Assembly (NCBI GenBank): GCA_947589655.1
Contig: CANQCE010000053.1
Span: forward strand, 1 to 6,538
DNA from: an uncultured Clostridia bacterium
GTDB taxonomy: Bacteria; Bacillota; Clostridia; Christensenellales; UBA1242
DNA: 6,538 nucleotides
Direction of reading: 5' to 3'
Shown here: in pieces, positions 1 through 5,778 of the stretch
Numbering within the stretch: the first letter of the stretch is position 1
Layout: each line of letters starts with the position of its first letter
Made by a program: the position numbers and the translations under genes
Notes under the pieces: generated by a model
Database searches by the model: none
Seen by the model: the letters and a program-made list of their open reading frames with translations, nothing else
Told to the model about the DNA's origin: nothing

Positions 1-582
<582 letters not shown>

Positions 583-594
583 TTAAATTTATTT

Positions 595-1353
595 TCACAC
601 TTCTTCGGCTCTGCCATAGTGCAGTTGCCCTACAGATATTGTGCGCATAAAATTGATAAACCCCATAAACCAGAAAAACGCCGCCAAAATTATCCAAAGC
701 ACAACAACCACAACGTTCAGAACCCTGATTGGCAGCAGCGTGCAAATTAACACTCCGCCCACAATGCTTGCAATAAGAAGAAGTGTCCAAAGTGAAAAAA
801 CTGTTATGTTTTTGAACCTATTATATTGTTTTTTTACCTGTTTTTCCTCTGCATCAATTTCTTCAAATTCCACCCCAACATATTTGTTAATTCTGCTGGA
901 AAGCGAAAGGTTGCCGTTGGCACGCACGGATGCGAACATATCTTCATTAAAGCAGATTGCGGAGATGTCGTCAAAGAAAGTGAAGGCAAAAAAGCGTTTT
1001 ACAATTTTTCTGGCAAAGTTTTTAAGCATATTGAAAAATTTGCCATGTTTAGCTTTTAATGTTGCAATTTCTTTGTCAGATTTTGTCAATGCCAAAAACT
1101 CTTTTTTCGACAATGGCCTTCTAGCAATTAAAATTTTGCCTTCTTCCATATTGCAAGTGTGCAAAGCGTTTATAATTTCTTCCGTTTTTGCACTTTCCAC
1201 AAAGGTGTGCAACTCCACATTTTGTAAATTGGAAGAAAAATTTAAGCCACGCCTTATCCCAACAAAAAACTTTACATCTTTGCCTGAGTTTTCTTTGATA
1301 AAAGCCTCAAACTTTTCTGGGCTTTCAACAACTGGCAATAAAACATTTATCAT
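595..1353 (-). CDS. Unknown membrane protein with a C-terminal pair of helices, resembling a degenerate family-2 glycosyltransferase
   Basis: A 252-residue protein I do not recognise as a named family. Residues 1-170 look soluble. Two strongly hydrophobic segments follow at about 183-209 and 211-236, preceded by basic residues (KKQYNRFKN) and followed by a short polar tail, which suggests both ends are cytoplasmic. The layout (soluble domain plus two C-terminal helices) matches GtrB/DPM1-like glycosyltransferases. The pattern EEGKILIARRP (70-80) falls where such enzymes have the metal-binding Asp-x-Asp, and the stretch from about 112 to 150 (KIVKRFFAF, FDDISAICF, NKYVGVEF) resembles their middle region. 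The aspartates at that site are absent, so any such relative would be catalytically dead. The family link is inference. It starts at ATG 1353, overlapping the rpiB stop by 4 bp (ATGA), with a GGGGGT stretch upstream as a possible ribosome site, so translation is probably coupled to rpiB. The alternative is a lineage-specific membrane protein unrelated to GT2. Confidence 0.85.
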   Translation of the reverse strand: MINVLLPVVESPEKFEAFIKENSGKDVKFFVGIRRGLNFSSNLQNVELHTFVESAKTEEIINALHTCNMEEGKILIARRPLSKKEFLALTKSDKEIATLKAKHGKFFNMLKNFARKIVKRFFAFTFFDDISAICFNEDMFASVRANGNLSLSSRINKYVGVEFEEIDAEEKQVKKQYNRFKNITVFSLWTLLLIASIVGGVLICTLLPIRVLNVVVVVLWIILAAFFWFMGFINFMRTISVGQLHYGRAEEV

Positions 1354-1781
1354 TTGCTTACCCCCGAAATTTTTTTAATGCGGCGAGCATGACGCCCTCC
1401 GTCAAAACTTGTTGTGAGGAAAATTTTTACAATGCTGATTGCTTTACGCTTCCTTAACCTGCCCGAAATACACAGCACATTGGCATCGTTATCACGTCTT
1501 GCAAATTCCGCCATTTTGGTGTTCACGCAAAGCGCTGCCCTTATTTTTGGATTCCTGTTTGCCGCCATTGCCATGCCATTGCCCCAGCCGCAAATAAAAA
1601 TGCCAACATTATTTTTATCTTCCAAAACCTTTTCAACCCCAAGTTTTGCAAAATCTGGATAGTCAACTGGCTCTTTGCTATAAGTTCCAACATCAATTGT
1701 TATAATGTTTTCTTGATTAAAAAAGGTTTTAAGTTCCTCTTTTAATGGATAACCCCTGTGGTCACTTGCCATTATAATCAT
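1350..1781 (-). CDS. rpiB: RpiB/LacA/LacB-family sugar-phosphate isomerase with altered active site
   Basis: Family members isomerise aldose and ketose phosphates, classically ribose 5-phosphate to ribulose 5-phosphate in the pentose phosphate pathway. The 143-residue length is normal. Family marks are clear: SDHRGYPLK (6-14), DVGTYS (30-35), DYPDFA (40-45), catalytic-cysteine loop ICGWGNGM (63-70, Cys64), AANRN, RAALC, NDANVL, and the end block FDGGRHARRIKKI (116-128). Two residues differ from the usual enzyme. The loop is CGWG instead of CGTG (Trp66 for Thr), and the histidine credited in E. coli RpiB with sugar-ring opening is Asp97 (RRDNDANV, where RQHND is found). Both codons were read from the DNA (TGG, GAT). 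The base cysteine and Asp7-His8 remain. Overall it resembles Thermotoga RpiB. The substrate may therefore not be ribose 5-phosphate. The ATG at 1781 has AGAGGTGA upstream and overlaps the ywlE-like stop by 4 bp (ATGA). The same ywlE-rpiB pairing occurs in Bacillus subtilis (ywlE-ywlF). Confidence 0.92.
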   Translation of the reverse strand: MIIMASDHRGYPLKEELKTFFNQENIITIDVGTYSKEPVDYPDFAKLGVEKVLEDKNNVGIFICGWGNGMAMAANRNPKIRAALCVNTKMAEFARRDNDANVLCISGRLRKRKAISIVKIFLTTSFDGGRHARRIKKISGVSK

Positions 1782-2206
1782 TTTTCACCTCTCAAAGTTT
1801 CTATTTTTTTTAAAAGCATAGTAACATTTTGTTCAATCTGATGTGCGGTGGTTCTGTAAACCTCCAAACTTTGCCCATATGGGTCTGCCGTGGCACCTGC
1901 CAAATCTTCAAAACTTAAGCATTTTTTGGAGTTTATCATTCTTTTATGGTCGTTGGTGACGGCAACATAAATAACCGATGGCTTAACTTTTTTTAACTTA
2001 ACAGATTTTCTGTTTCTCCCATCATAACCCAGGCTTTTAAGCACCTGTGCAGCGTTTTGCGAAATGTTTTCGCCCTTGGCATAAAGCCCTGCAGATGAAA
2101 ATTTGACATCTTTTATTTTTTGGTCTTTTGCCATTTTTTTTGCAATGCGCTCTGCCATTATTGAACGGCACGTGTTGCCTGTGCAAACAAAACAAATTTC
2201 AATCAT
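1778..2206 (-). CDS. ywlE: Low-molecular-weight phosphatase, probably a YwlE-type protein-arginine phosphatase
   Basis: A cytoplasmic phosphatase of the low-molecular-weight protein-tyrosine-phosphatase fold, 142 residues. The P-loop CTGNTCRS is at 8-15 with nucleophile Cys8 and phosphate-binding Arg14. The general-acid loop is DPYG at 108-111 (Asp108). SSAGLYA (37-43) and VAVTNDHKRMI (81-91) are further family blocks. In B. subtilis YwlE the P-loop threonine at this position, where tyrosine phosphatases carry isoleucine, gives preference for phospho-arginine; here it is Thr12. That and the rpiB neighbour favour a YwlE role: removing arginine phosphate marks set by a McsB-type kinase, linked to stress response and Clp proteolysis. 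Specificity is inference. An oddity is that the residue after CRS, normally proline, is Ile16. The ATG at 2206 has AAAAGGAC upstream. It is the first gene of the operon, downstream of the rsfS terminator. Confidence 0.9.
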   Translation of the reverse strand: MIEICFVCTGNTCRSIMAERIAKKMAKDQKIKDVKFSSAGLYAKGENISQNAAQVLKSLGYDGRNRKSVKLKKVKPSVIYVAVTNDHKRMINSKKCLSFEDLAGATADPYGQSLEVYRTTAHQIEQNVTMLLKKIETLRGEK

Positions 2207-2253
2207 ATTTGTCCTTTTCTTTTGCTGAGAGTTATTGTTGTCCTAACAAAGAT

Positions 2254-2281
2254 ATTGTAAACTAAAATTGAAAAAAAACAA
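2254..2281 (-). promoter_or_regulatory. Possible promoter of the ywlE-rpiB-gap operon
   Basis: Read on the minus strand, TACAAT (2254-2259, five of six matches to the -10 consensus) lies 16 bp downstream of a weak TTGTTT -35 (2276-2281). Transcription would begin near 2247, giving a leader of about 40 nt before the first gene. The -35 overlaps the T-tract of the rsfS terminator, so the two genes sit end to end. Support is only sequence match and position. Confidence 0.35.
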
Positions 2282-2300
2282 AGCGTTTTCACTTTGTTTT
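2271..2300 (-). terminator. Rho-independent terminator after rsfS
   Basis: On the minus strand, AAAACAAAG (2300-2292) pairs perfectly with CTTTGTTTT (2283-2275) across an 8-nt loop, and the T-run continues through 2271. The stem is 9 bp but A/T-rich. It begins 7 bp after the rsfS stop codon, which fits termination of the single-gene rsfS transcript before the next operon. Confidence 0.7.
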
Positions 2301-2306
2301 ATAAAA

Positions 2307-2618
2307 TTATTTGATAGAAACCTTTCTTGGTTTATACAATTTGTCCAAGTTGTATTTTTCACGAACTTTGGCAAGGAAAATGTGCAAGGTGAGATTAACA
2401 AAATCAAAAACAATCCACTCGCCTTTAAAGTAGCCTTCAATCTTGCCTTCGTAACTATATTTTTCTGCAATAATGTCCGCCATTTTTTTGCTATCTGCCA
2501 CCTTGCTGGAAGTGCAAAGAATAACATACTTTTCCTCTCCGCCTTCAGAGAGGTTATACACCGAGATGCTTTTCATTTTGTTCTCTTGCAACAAATTTAC
2601 AAGTTTTTGTAGTTCCAT
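2307..2618 (-). CDS. rsfS: Ribosomal silencing factor RsfS (Iojap/DUF143 family)
   Basis: RsfS binds protein L14 on the large ribosomal subunit and blocks joining with the small subunit, lowering translation in starvation. The protein is 103 residues, at the short end for the family. Matching blocks are YVILCTSSKVADSKKMADII (31-50), the glycine-aromatic block EGYFKGEWIVFDF (61-73), and the end block LHIFLAKVREKYNLDKLY (78-95). The usual acidic residue in the 'DyfVi' block reads EEKYVI here. The ATG at 2618 keeps the expected N-terminal helix but has no clear Shine-Dalgarno sequence; a -10 box ends 6 nt upstream, so the message may be leaderless. A second in-frame ATG at 2576 (residue 15) is the fallback start. 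In Firmicutes rsfS usually follows nadD and yqeK; here a gene of opposite orientation precedes it. Confidence 0.9.
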   Translation of the reverse strand: MELQKLVNLLQENKMKSISVYNLSEGGEEKYVILCTSSKVADSKKMADIIAEKYSYEGKIEGYFKGEWIVFDFVNLTLHIFLAKVREKYNLDKLYKPRKVSIK

Positions 2619-2624
2619 GTCTTT

Positions 2625-2654
2625 ATTTTAACAAACACAAAATAAATTTGTCAA
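2625..2654 (-). promoter_or_regulatory. Strong sigma-70-type promoter of rsfS
   Basis: Minus strand reading: a perfect TTGACA (2649-2654), an 18-bp spacer, then TAAAAT (2625-2630, five of six consensus matches). The -10 ends only 6 nt before the rsfS ATG, so initiation is predicted at or within a few bases of the start codon. Confidence 0.6.
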
Positions 2655-2671
2655 TCAATTTTATTCAGGTT

Positions 2672-2681
2672 TGTTTAATAT
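2672..2681 (+). promoter_or_regulatory. Possible -10 region for the plus-strand membrane gene
   Basis: TAATAT (2676-2681) sits 27 bp before the ATG at 2709, with TG at 2672-2673. No convincing -35 is seen at 16-18 bp; TTGTCA at 2648-2653 is too distant. The 2619-2708 stretch is the only non-coding space between the divergent genes, so the promoter must be nearby. Confidence 0.25.
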
Positions 2682-2708
2682 ACCGTTTTTGTGACAAAAA
2701 TATACCTC

Positions 2709-3521
2709 ATGAGAAGGTTTAATCTGATTTTGCAAGAGGTCTTAAAATTTCTGCTTATATATTTGTTCACTTTTGTGTGGATTAGGTATTTTCTGCGAAA
2801 ATTTTATTTGGCAGTGTTTGTATCCTTGGCAATCTCCGCCTGTGTGGATGCCGTTTGGCTGGCTTTTAAGCATTACAAACTTAAAAAAGACGGTTTAAAA
2901 CTGAAAGAAAAGGAGGAAGCGCAAAACATGTTTTTGTCGCTCGCCTGCAGTGATAAGCCAATTGAATTTTACGCCAAATTGGCAGCAAAGAAGCATAAAA
3001 ACATTTCACTCCACAAAGATTATCTTGTAATTGATTACAAAGAAGAAAATGTGAAGACCTTGTTGTATGCGGACTTTTCTTTTGACGGCCTAACAGTGGC
3101 ACGGTTTATGAGTATTTATGCCAAGATAAAAAAAGAACACGCGAGCAAAATTGTGATTTGTTGTAAAAATATAGCGGATAAGGAACTGGGCTTGTTCTGC
3201 GCAAACTTTAAAGAAAAATTTTTGCTTTTGGACCAATATGCCACCTACGAAAAACTTTACAAATATTACAATTGCTTTCCGCAAGTTACAAAAACATATG
3301 CCACATCCAAAAAGATGGCGTTCAAAGACTTTATGGCATATTCATTCAACAAAAAAAGAACAAAAGGCTATTTGTTCTCAGCGTTTGTGCTGATTTTAAG
3401 TGGGCTTTTTATTCCATACAGCATTTATTACTGCGTAGTCGCCTCGCTTTTGATTGTGTTTGCCCTTATATCTCAGTTCAACCCATATTTTAACATAAAA
3501 AGCGAAACCGAAATTTTGTAG
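2709..3521 (+). CDS. Unknown four-helix membrane protein with a central soluble domain
   Basis: The only plus-strand gene, 270 residues from the ATG at 2709. A GTG at 2691 would add six residues; neither start has a Shine-Dalgarno sequence. Predicted helices are at about 8-27 and 32-53, then a basic linker (54-70, rich in Lys), a soluble region of about 140 residues, and two more helices at about 221-240 and 241-258. This fits a cytoplasmic domain held between two hairpins. Within the soluble part, the block from about 105 to 185 (LVIDY, TLLYADFS, SKIVICCKN, FCANF, FLLLDQYATYEKL) has the rhythm of a restriction-endonuclease-like (Mrr-type) fold: strand, strand, 'regain' strand and final LLxD. 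No PD-(D/E)xK catalytic set is visible, so any such link is structural only and weak. It occupies the interval where Firmicutes usually carry nadD and yqeK. No signal peptide and no known family were recognised. Confidence 0.8.
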   Translation: MRRFNLILQEVLKFLLIYLFTFVWIRYFLRKFYLAVFVSLAISACVDAVWLAFKHYKLKKDGLKLKEKEEAQNMFLSLACSDKPIEFYAKLAAKKHKNISLHKDYLVIDYKEENVKTLLYADFSFDGLTVARFMSIYAKIKKEHASKIVICCKNIADKELGLFCANFKEKFLLLDQYATYEKLYKYYNCFPQVTKTYATSKKMAFKDFMAYSFNKKRTKGYLFSAFVLILSGLFIPYSIYYCVVASLLIVFALISQFNPYFNIKSETEIL

Positions 3522-3548
3522 CAGAAAAATTACGCTTTTGCAGCGGCC

Positions 3549-3845
3549 TCAAGGCAGTTCAATGTGTTTAAAGTTCTTTCTTGTGGTTTTTTTGTAAAGG
3601 ATAAAAATGCTGCCAATCACCTGAACAACATCGGCAGAAAGAGAACTGGCAACCTCCTCTGCAATATTTCTGCAGTCCTCACCTGAATTCTTTAAAACTT
3701 TAACTTTAACAAGTTCGCGTGCCTCCAAAAGCAGTTTAATGCTTTCCAGCACATTGTCAGTTATGCCCTCTTTTCCAATTTGGGCAACTGGCTCAAGCGC
3801 ATTGCCAAGCCCCCTTAAAAATGCTCTTTGTTTTGTTGTCAACAT
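3549..3845 (-). CDS. yhbY: Ribosome-assembly RNA-binding protein YhbY/YqeI (CRM domain)
   Basis: A 98-residue single-domain CRM protein that associates with pre-50S ribosomal particles. It matches the family over its full length: start LTTKQRAFLRGL (2-13), the RNA-binding GxxG loop GKEG (24-27) in IGKEGIT, LEARELVKVKVL (40-51), and the end pattern VIGSIFILYKK (76-86). Length and both ends are as expected for B. subtilis YqeI. The ATG at 3845 is preceded by a very strong ribosome site, AAGGAGGGAG. It lies 80 bp downstream of obgE, a common Firmicutes pairing, with a large inverted repeat in the gap. Downstream only 27 bp separate it from the converging membrane gene. There a weak 4-bp hairpin with a T-rich tail is seen on this strand, not enough to call a terminator. 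Confidence 0.96.
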   Translation of the reverse strand: MLTTKQRAFLRGLGNALEPVAQIGKEGITDNVLESIKLLLEARELVKVKVLKNSGEDCRNIAEEVASSLSADVVQVIGSIFILYKKTTRKNFKHIELP

Positions 3846-3870
3846 AAACTCCCTCCTTTTTCTAAATATT

Positions 3871-3906
3871 GTGTATTATGTCATGCAATATTATTGCATA
3901 ATACAC
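3871..3906 (-). repeat. Inverted repeat in the obgE-yhbY gap
   Basis: GTGTATTATG (3871-3880) is the exact reverse complement of CATAATACAC (3897-3906). Pairing continues inward with CAAT (3886-3889) and ATTG (3893-3896) after a 5-nt bulge, leaving a 3-nt loop. An alternative inner hairpin is ATGCAAT with ATTGCAT. No T-tract follows on either strand, so it is not a standard terminator. It could be an operator or an mRNA processing structure. Confidence 0.6.
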
Positions 3907-3918
3907 CATATATAGCAA
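3890..3918 (-). promoter_or_regulatory. Possible internal promoter for yhbY overlapping the inverted repeat
   Basis: On the minus strand, TTGCTA (3913-3918, four of six) and AATAAT (3890-3895, five of six) are separated by 17 bp. The -10 lies in the centre of the inverted repeat at 3871-3906, so a dimeric repressor bound there would block it. Random matches are easy in such AT-rich sequence. Confidence 0.3.
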
Positions 3919-3925
3919 ATTTTAT

Positions 3926-5197
3926 TTATTCCACATATTCAAATGAGATGTCTTTGATTGTCACCGAGTCGCCTTCTTTCATGCCTTTTTCTTTCAGCAT
4001 ATCAATCACGCCCATTTCTTTTAAAGTCTTTTGAAAATATGCAAAAGATGTTTGGTCAGAAAGCACAACGCCGCGTATTAAACTTTCAATTCTTCCGCCC
4101 AAAACCTCAAAACTGCCATCTTGCAACCTTTTAATTTCAATGCTGGTGTTGTCGCGCTTGTCAAAATCCGTTTCTTCCACTTCCAGTGCCGGCCTTTTTG
4201 GTATTTTCTTCAGATTTTCCAAAATCTTGCGTTTAAGTTCTTCAATTCCTGTTCTGTTATAAGAAGAAATTGCCATATAGTCTTTCACTTTGGTTTCTTT
4301 TATAAATTCGTCTATGCGTTTTTTTAGTTCCGTTTCATCCAAATTGTCGCACTTAGAAAACACAACAATTTGTTTTGTCTGTGTAAGAGATTTGTTATAT
4401 TTTCCCAACTCGCTGTTTATTATGCGAAAGTCCTGAACGGCGTTTCTGCCCTCGCTCTCGGAAATGTCCACCAAATGAACCAAAAGCCTAACGCGCTCAA
4501 CATGTTTTAAAAAGTAATGCCCAAGGCCCAGGCCTTCGCTTGCACCTTCAATCAGCCCCGGAATGTCCGCCACAACAAAGGTTTCTCCCAGCACCTCGCA
4601 CACGCCAAGGTTTGGATAGATTGTTGTGAACGGATAGTTGGCAATTTTCGGGTTCGCGTTTGAAATCACCGAAAGCAGTGTGGATTTTCCAACATTAGGA
4701 AAGCCCACAAAGCCCACATCTGCAATGGTTTTAAGTTCCAAAATAATTTCTTTAAGTTCCGTCACCTCACCTGTTTGCGAAAAACTTGGCGCCTGTTTTA
4801 TGGAAGATTTGTAATATGCGTTTCCATGCCCACCAGCACCGCCTTTCAGTGCAGTAAAGGTCATGCCGTCCTCGCTCAAATCGGCAATTATTTTGTTTGT
4901 TTGCGGATTTATAAGCACAGTTCCTGTTGGCACGTCAATAATCTCGTCTTTGCCGTTTTTGCCAGTCTGGTTTTTCTGATGCCCATCCTCGCCGTTGCCT
5001 GCCACAAACTTCTTTTTAAAGCGAAATGGATAAAGCGTGTTCAAATCGTTAGTTGCACGGAAGATTACATCTCCGCCCTTGCCGCCGTCACCGCCATCTG
5101 GACCGCCATTTGCGTTAAGTTTTGTGCGCAAAAAAGATGTGGAACCTTTGCCCCCATTGCCTGCTTTAATCGAAATTTTAACTCTATCTAAAAACAA
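3926..5197 (-). CDS. obgE: Obg-family ribosome-assembly GTPase
   Basis: An essential GTPase that acts in late 50S ribosome maturation and stress signalling. It has 423 residues in the full Firmicutes three-domain form. The glycine-rich Obg fold is at 1-158 (GGDGGKGG at 35-42, GGAGGHGN at 119-126). The GTPase domain spans about 159-333 with G1 GFPNVGKST (165-173), the G2 threonines (191-192), G3 DIPG (211-214), G4 SKCD (281-284) and G5 SS (311-312). The C-terminal OCT domain is at about 350-423 (GVIDMLKEKGMKEGD). G4 has Ser in place of the usual Asn of NKxD, a change that occurs in some other Obg proteins as I recall. The start is TTG at 5197: the protein then begins MFLDRVKI, as the family does, and AAGAGGTGA lies just upstream. 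The gene is 18 bp behind the unknown 171-aa gene, so the two are co-transcribed. L21/L27 genes, the usual upstream neighbours, are absent. Confidence 0.98.
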   Translation of the reverse strand: MFLDRVKISIKAGNGGKGSTSFLRTKLNANGGPDGGDGGKGGDVIFRATNDLNTLYPFRFKKKFVAGNGEDGHQKNQTGKNGKDEIIDVPTGTVLINPQTNKIIADLSEDGMTFTALKGGAGGHGNAYYKSSIKQAPSFSQTGEVTELKEIILELKTIADVGFVGFPNVGKSTLLSVISNANPKIANYPFTTIYPNLGVCEVLGETFVVADIPGLIEGASEGLGLGHYFLKHVERVRLLVHLVDISESEGRNAVQDFRIINSELGKYNKSLTQTKQIVVFSKCDNLDETELKKRIDEFIKETKVKDYMAISSYNRTGIEELKRKILENLKKIPKRPALEVEETDFDKRDNTSIEIKRLQDGSFEVLGGRIESLIRGVVLSDQTSFAYFQKTLKEMGVIDMLKEKGMKEGDSVTIKDISFEYVE

Positions 5198-5200
5198 GTT

Positions 5201-5209
5201 TCACCTCTT
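5201..5209 (-). promoter_or_regulatory. Ribosome binding site that fixes the TTG start of obgE
   Basis: AAGAGGTGA on the minus strand ends 3 nt before TTG at 5195-5197, placing GAGG 6 nt from the start codon. No ATG or GTG nearby would keep the conserved N-terminus, so the rare start is well supported. Confidence 0.8.
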
Positions 5210-5215
5210 TTAATT

Positions 5216-5731
5216 TTAATCTTTTCCGTCTCTTGTAGTATTTGTCGGAGTGGATTCCGCCTTCGCAACAGTTGGTTGAACATTTTTAGCGTTTAATTCT
5301 GCCTTTATTGGATGCTTTTTCTCATCATAATCTTCGTCATACAAAGTTACAACTTTTGCATCAAAAACCTTTCTGCCAATATCGTGGTCTTGTAACATTA
5401 TATAAAACACATCCCAAGGCAGTGCACCCATAGTGAACGATTTTGTAAAGCGGTCAAAGCCCATTCCGTCTGCCAGCGTGATTGTTTTGGTTTTCTCGTC
5501 AAAAACAATTTTATCGGCATATTTGTCAAGAAAGTATGCTGCCGTTCCGCAATCGGACAAATCATTTTTGACCGTTATGCCATTTTCTTCCAGCCTTTCG
5601 CAGAACAAATCCATAAACTTATTTATCTCGTCAAGAGTAACACTTCTGGCATCACCATTAGATAACACCATTTTTTGAAACATGGTAATTGTAAAATCGT
5701 CTTCAAAGCCTTTTACAAACAAATTACCCAT
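5216..5731 (-). CDS. Unknown soluble protein between nth and obgE
   Basis: A 171-residue protein I do not recognise. It is acidic and shows no signal peptide or membrane segment. Residues 1-140 look like a compact alpha/beta domain: a helical N-terminal half (for example LDEINKFMDLFCERLEENG at 33-51), then KIVFDEKTKTITLADG (74-89), which looks like a beta hairpin, and ALPWDVFYIMLQDHDIG (103-119). The last 25 or so residues are rich in Thr, Pro, Lys and Asn and are probably disordered. Cysteines at 44 and 61 form no visible metal motif. The ATG at 5731 has AAAGGAGA upstream, and codon use matches its neighbours. It starts 47 bp after nth and ends 18 bp before obgE, whose ribosome site lies in that gap, so it belongs to this operon. 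Its position suggests, but does not show, a link with ribosome assembly. It is not Prp, the L27 protease often found near obgE: the His and Cys motifs are missing. Confidence 0.86.
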   Translation of the reverse strand: MGNLFVKGFEDDFTITMFQKMVLSNGDARSVTLDEINKFMDLFCERLEENGITVKNDLSDCGTAAYFLDKYADKIVFDEKTKTITLADGMGFDRFTKSFTMGALPWDVFYIMLQDHDIGRKVFDAKVVTLYDEDYDEKKHPIKAELNAKNVQPTVAKAESTPTNTTRDGKD

Positions 5732-5778
5732 TTTATTTCTCCTTTAGTTGTTTTGCATAATTGCAAGATGTTTCATTT

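Noticed and set aside
641..1378. Long plus-strand open frame opposite the membrane-protein gene
   Set aside because: It is antisense to a gene with coupled start, ribosome site and membrane-helix pattern; the product has no protein-like signature.
3524..3545. Hairpin CGCT/AGCG with a T-rich tail downstream of yhbY
   Set aside because: The stem is only 4 bp; the tail alone is not enough to call a terminator.
4775..5191. Plus-strand open frame of 138 codons
   Set aside because: It lies wholly opposite the glycine-rich domain of obgE; the codon bias of that domain explains the open frame.
5216..5731. Ribosomal-protein L27 protease Prp upstream of obgE
   Set aside because: The expected His and Cys catalytic motifs are absent and the protein is longer than Prp.
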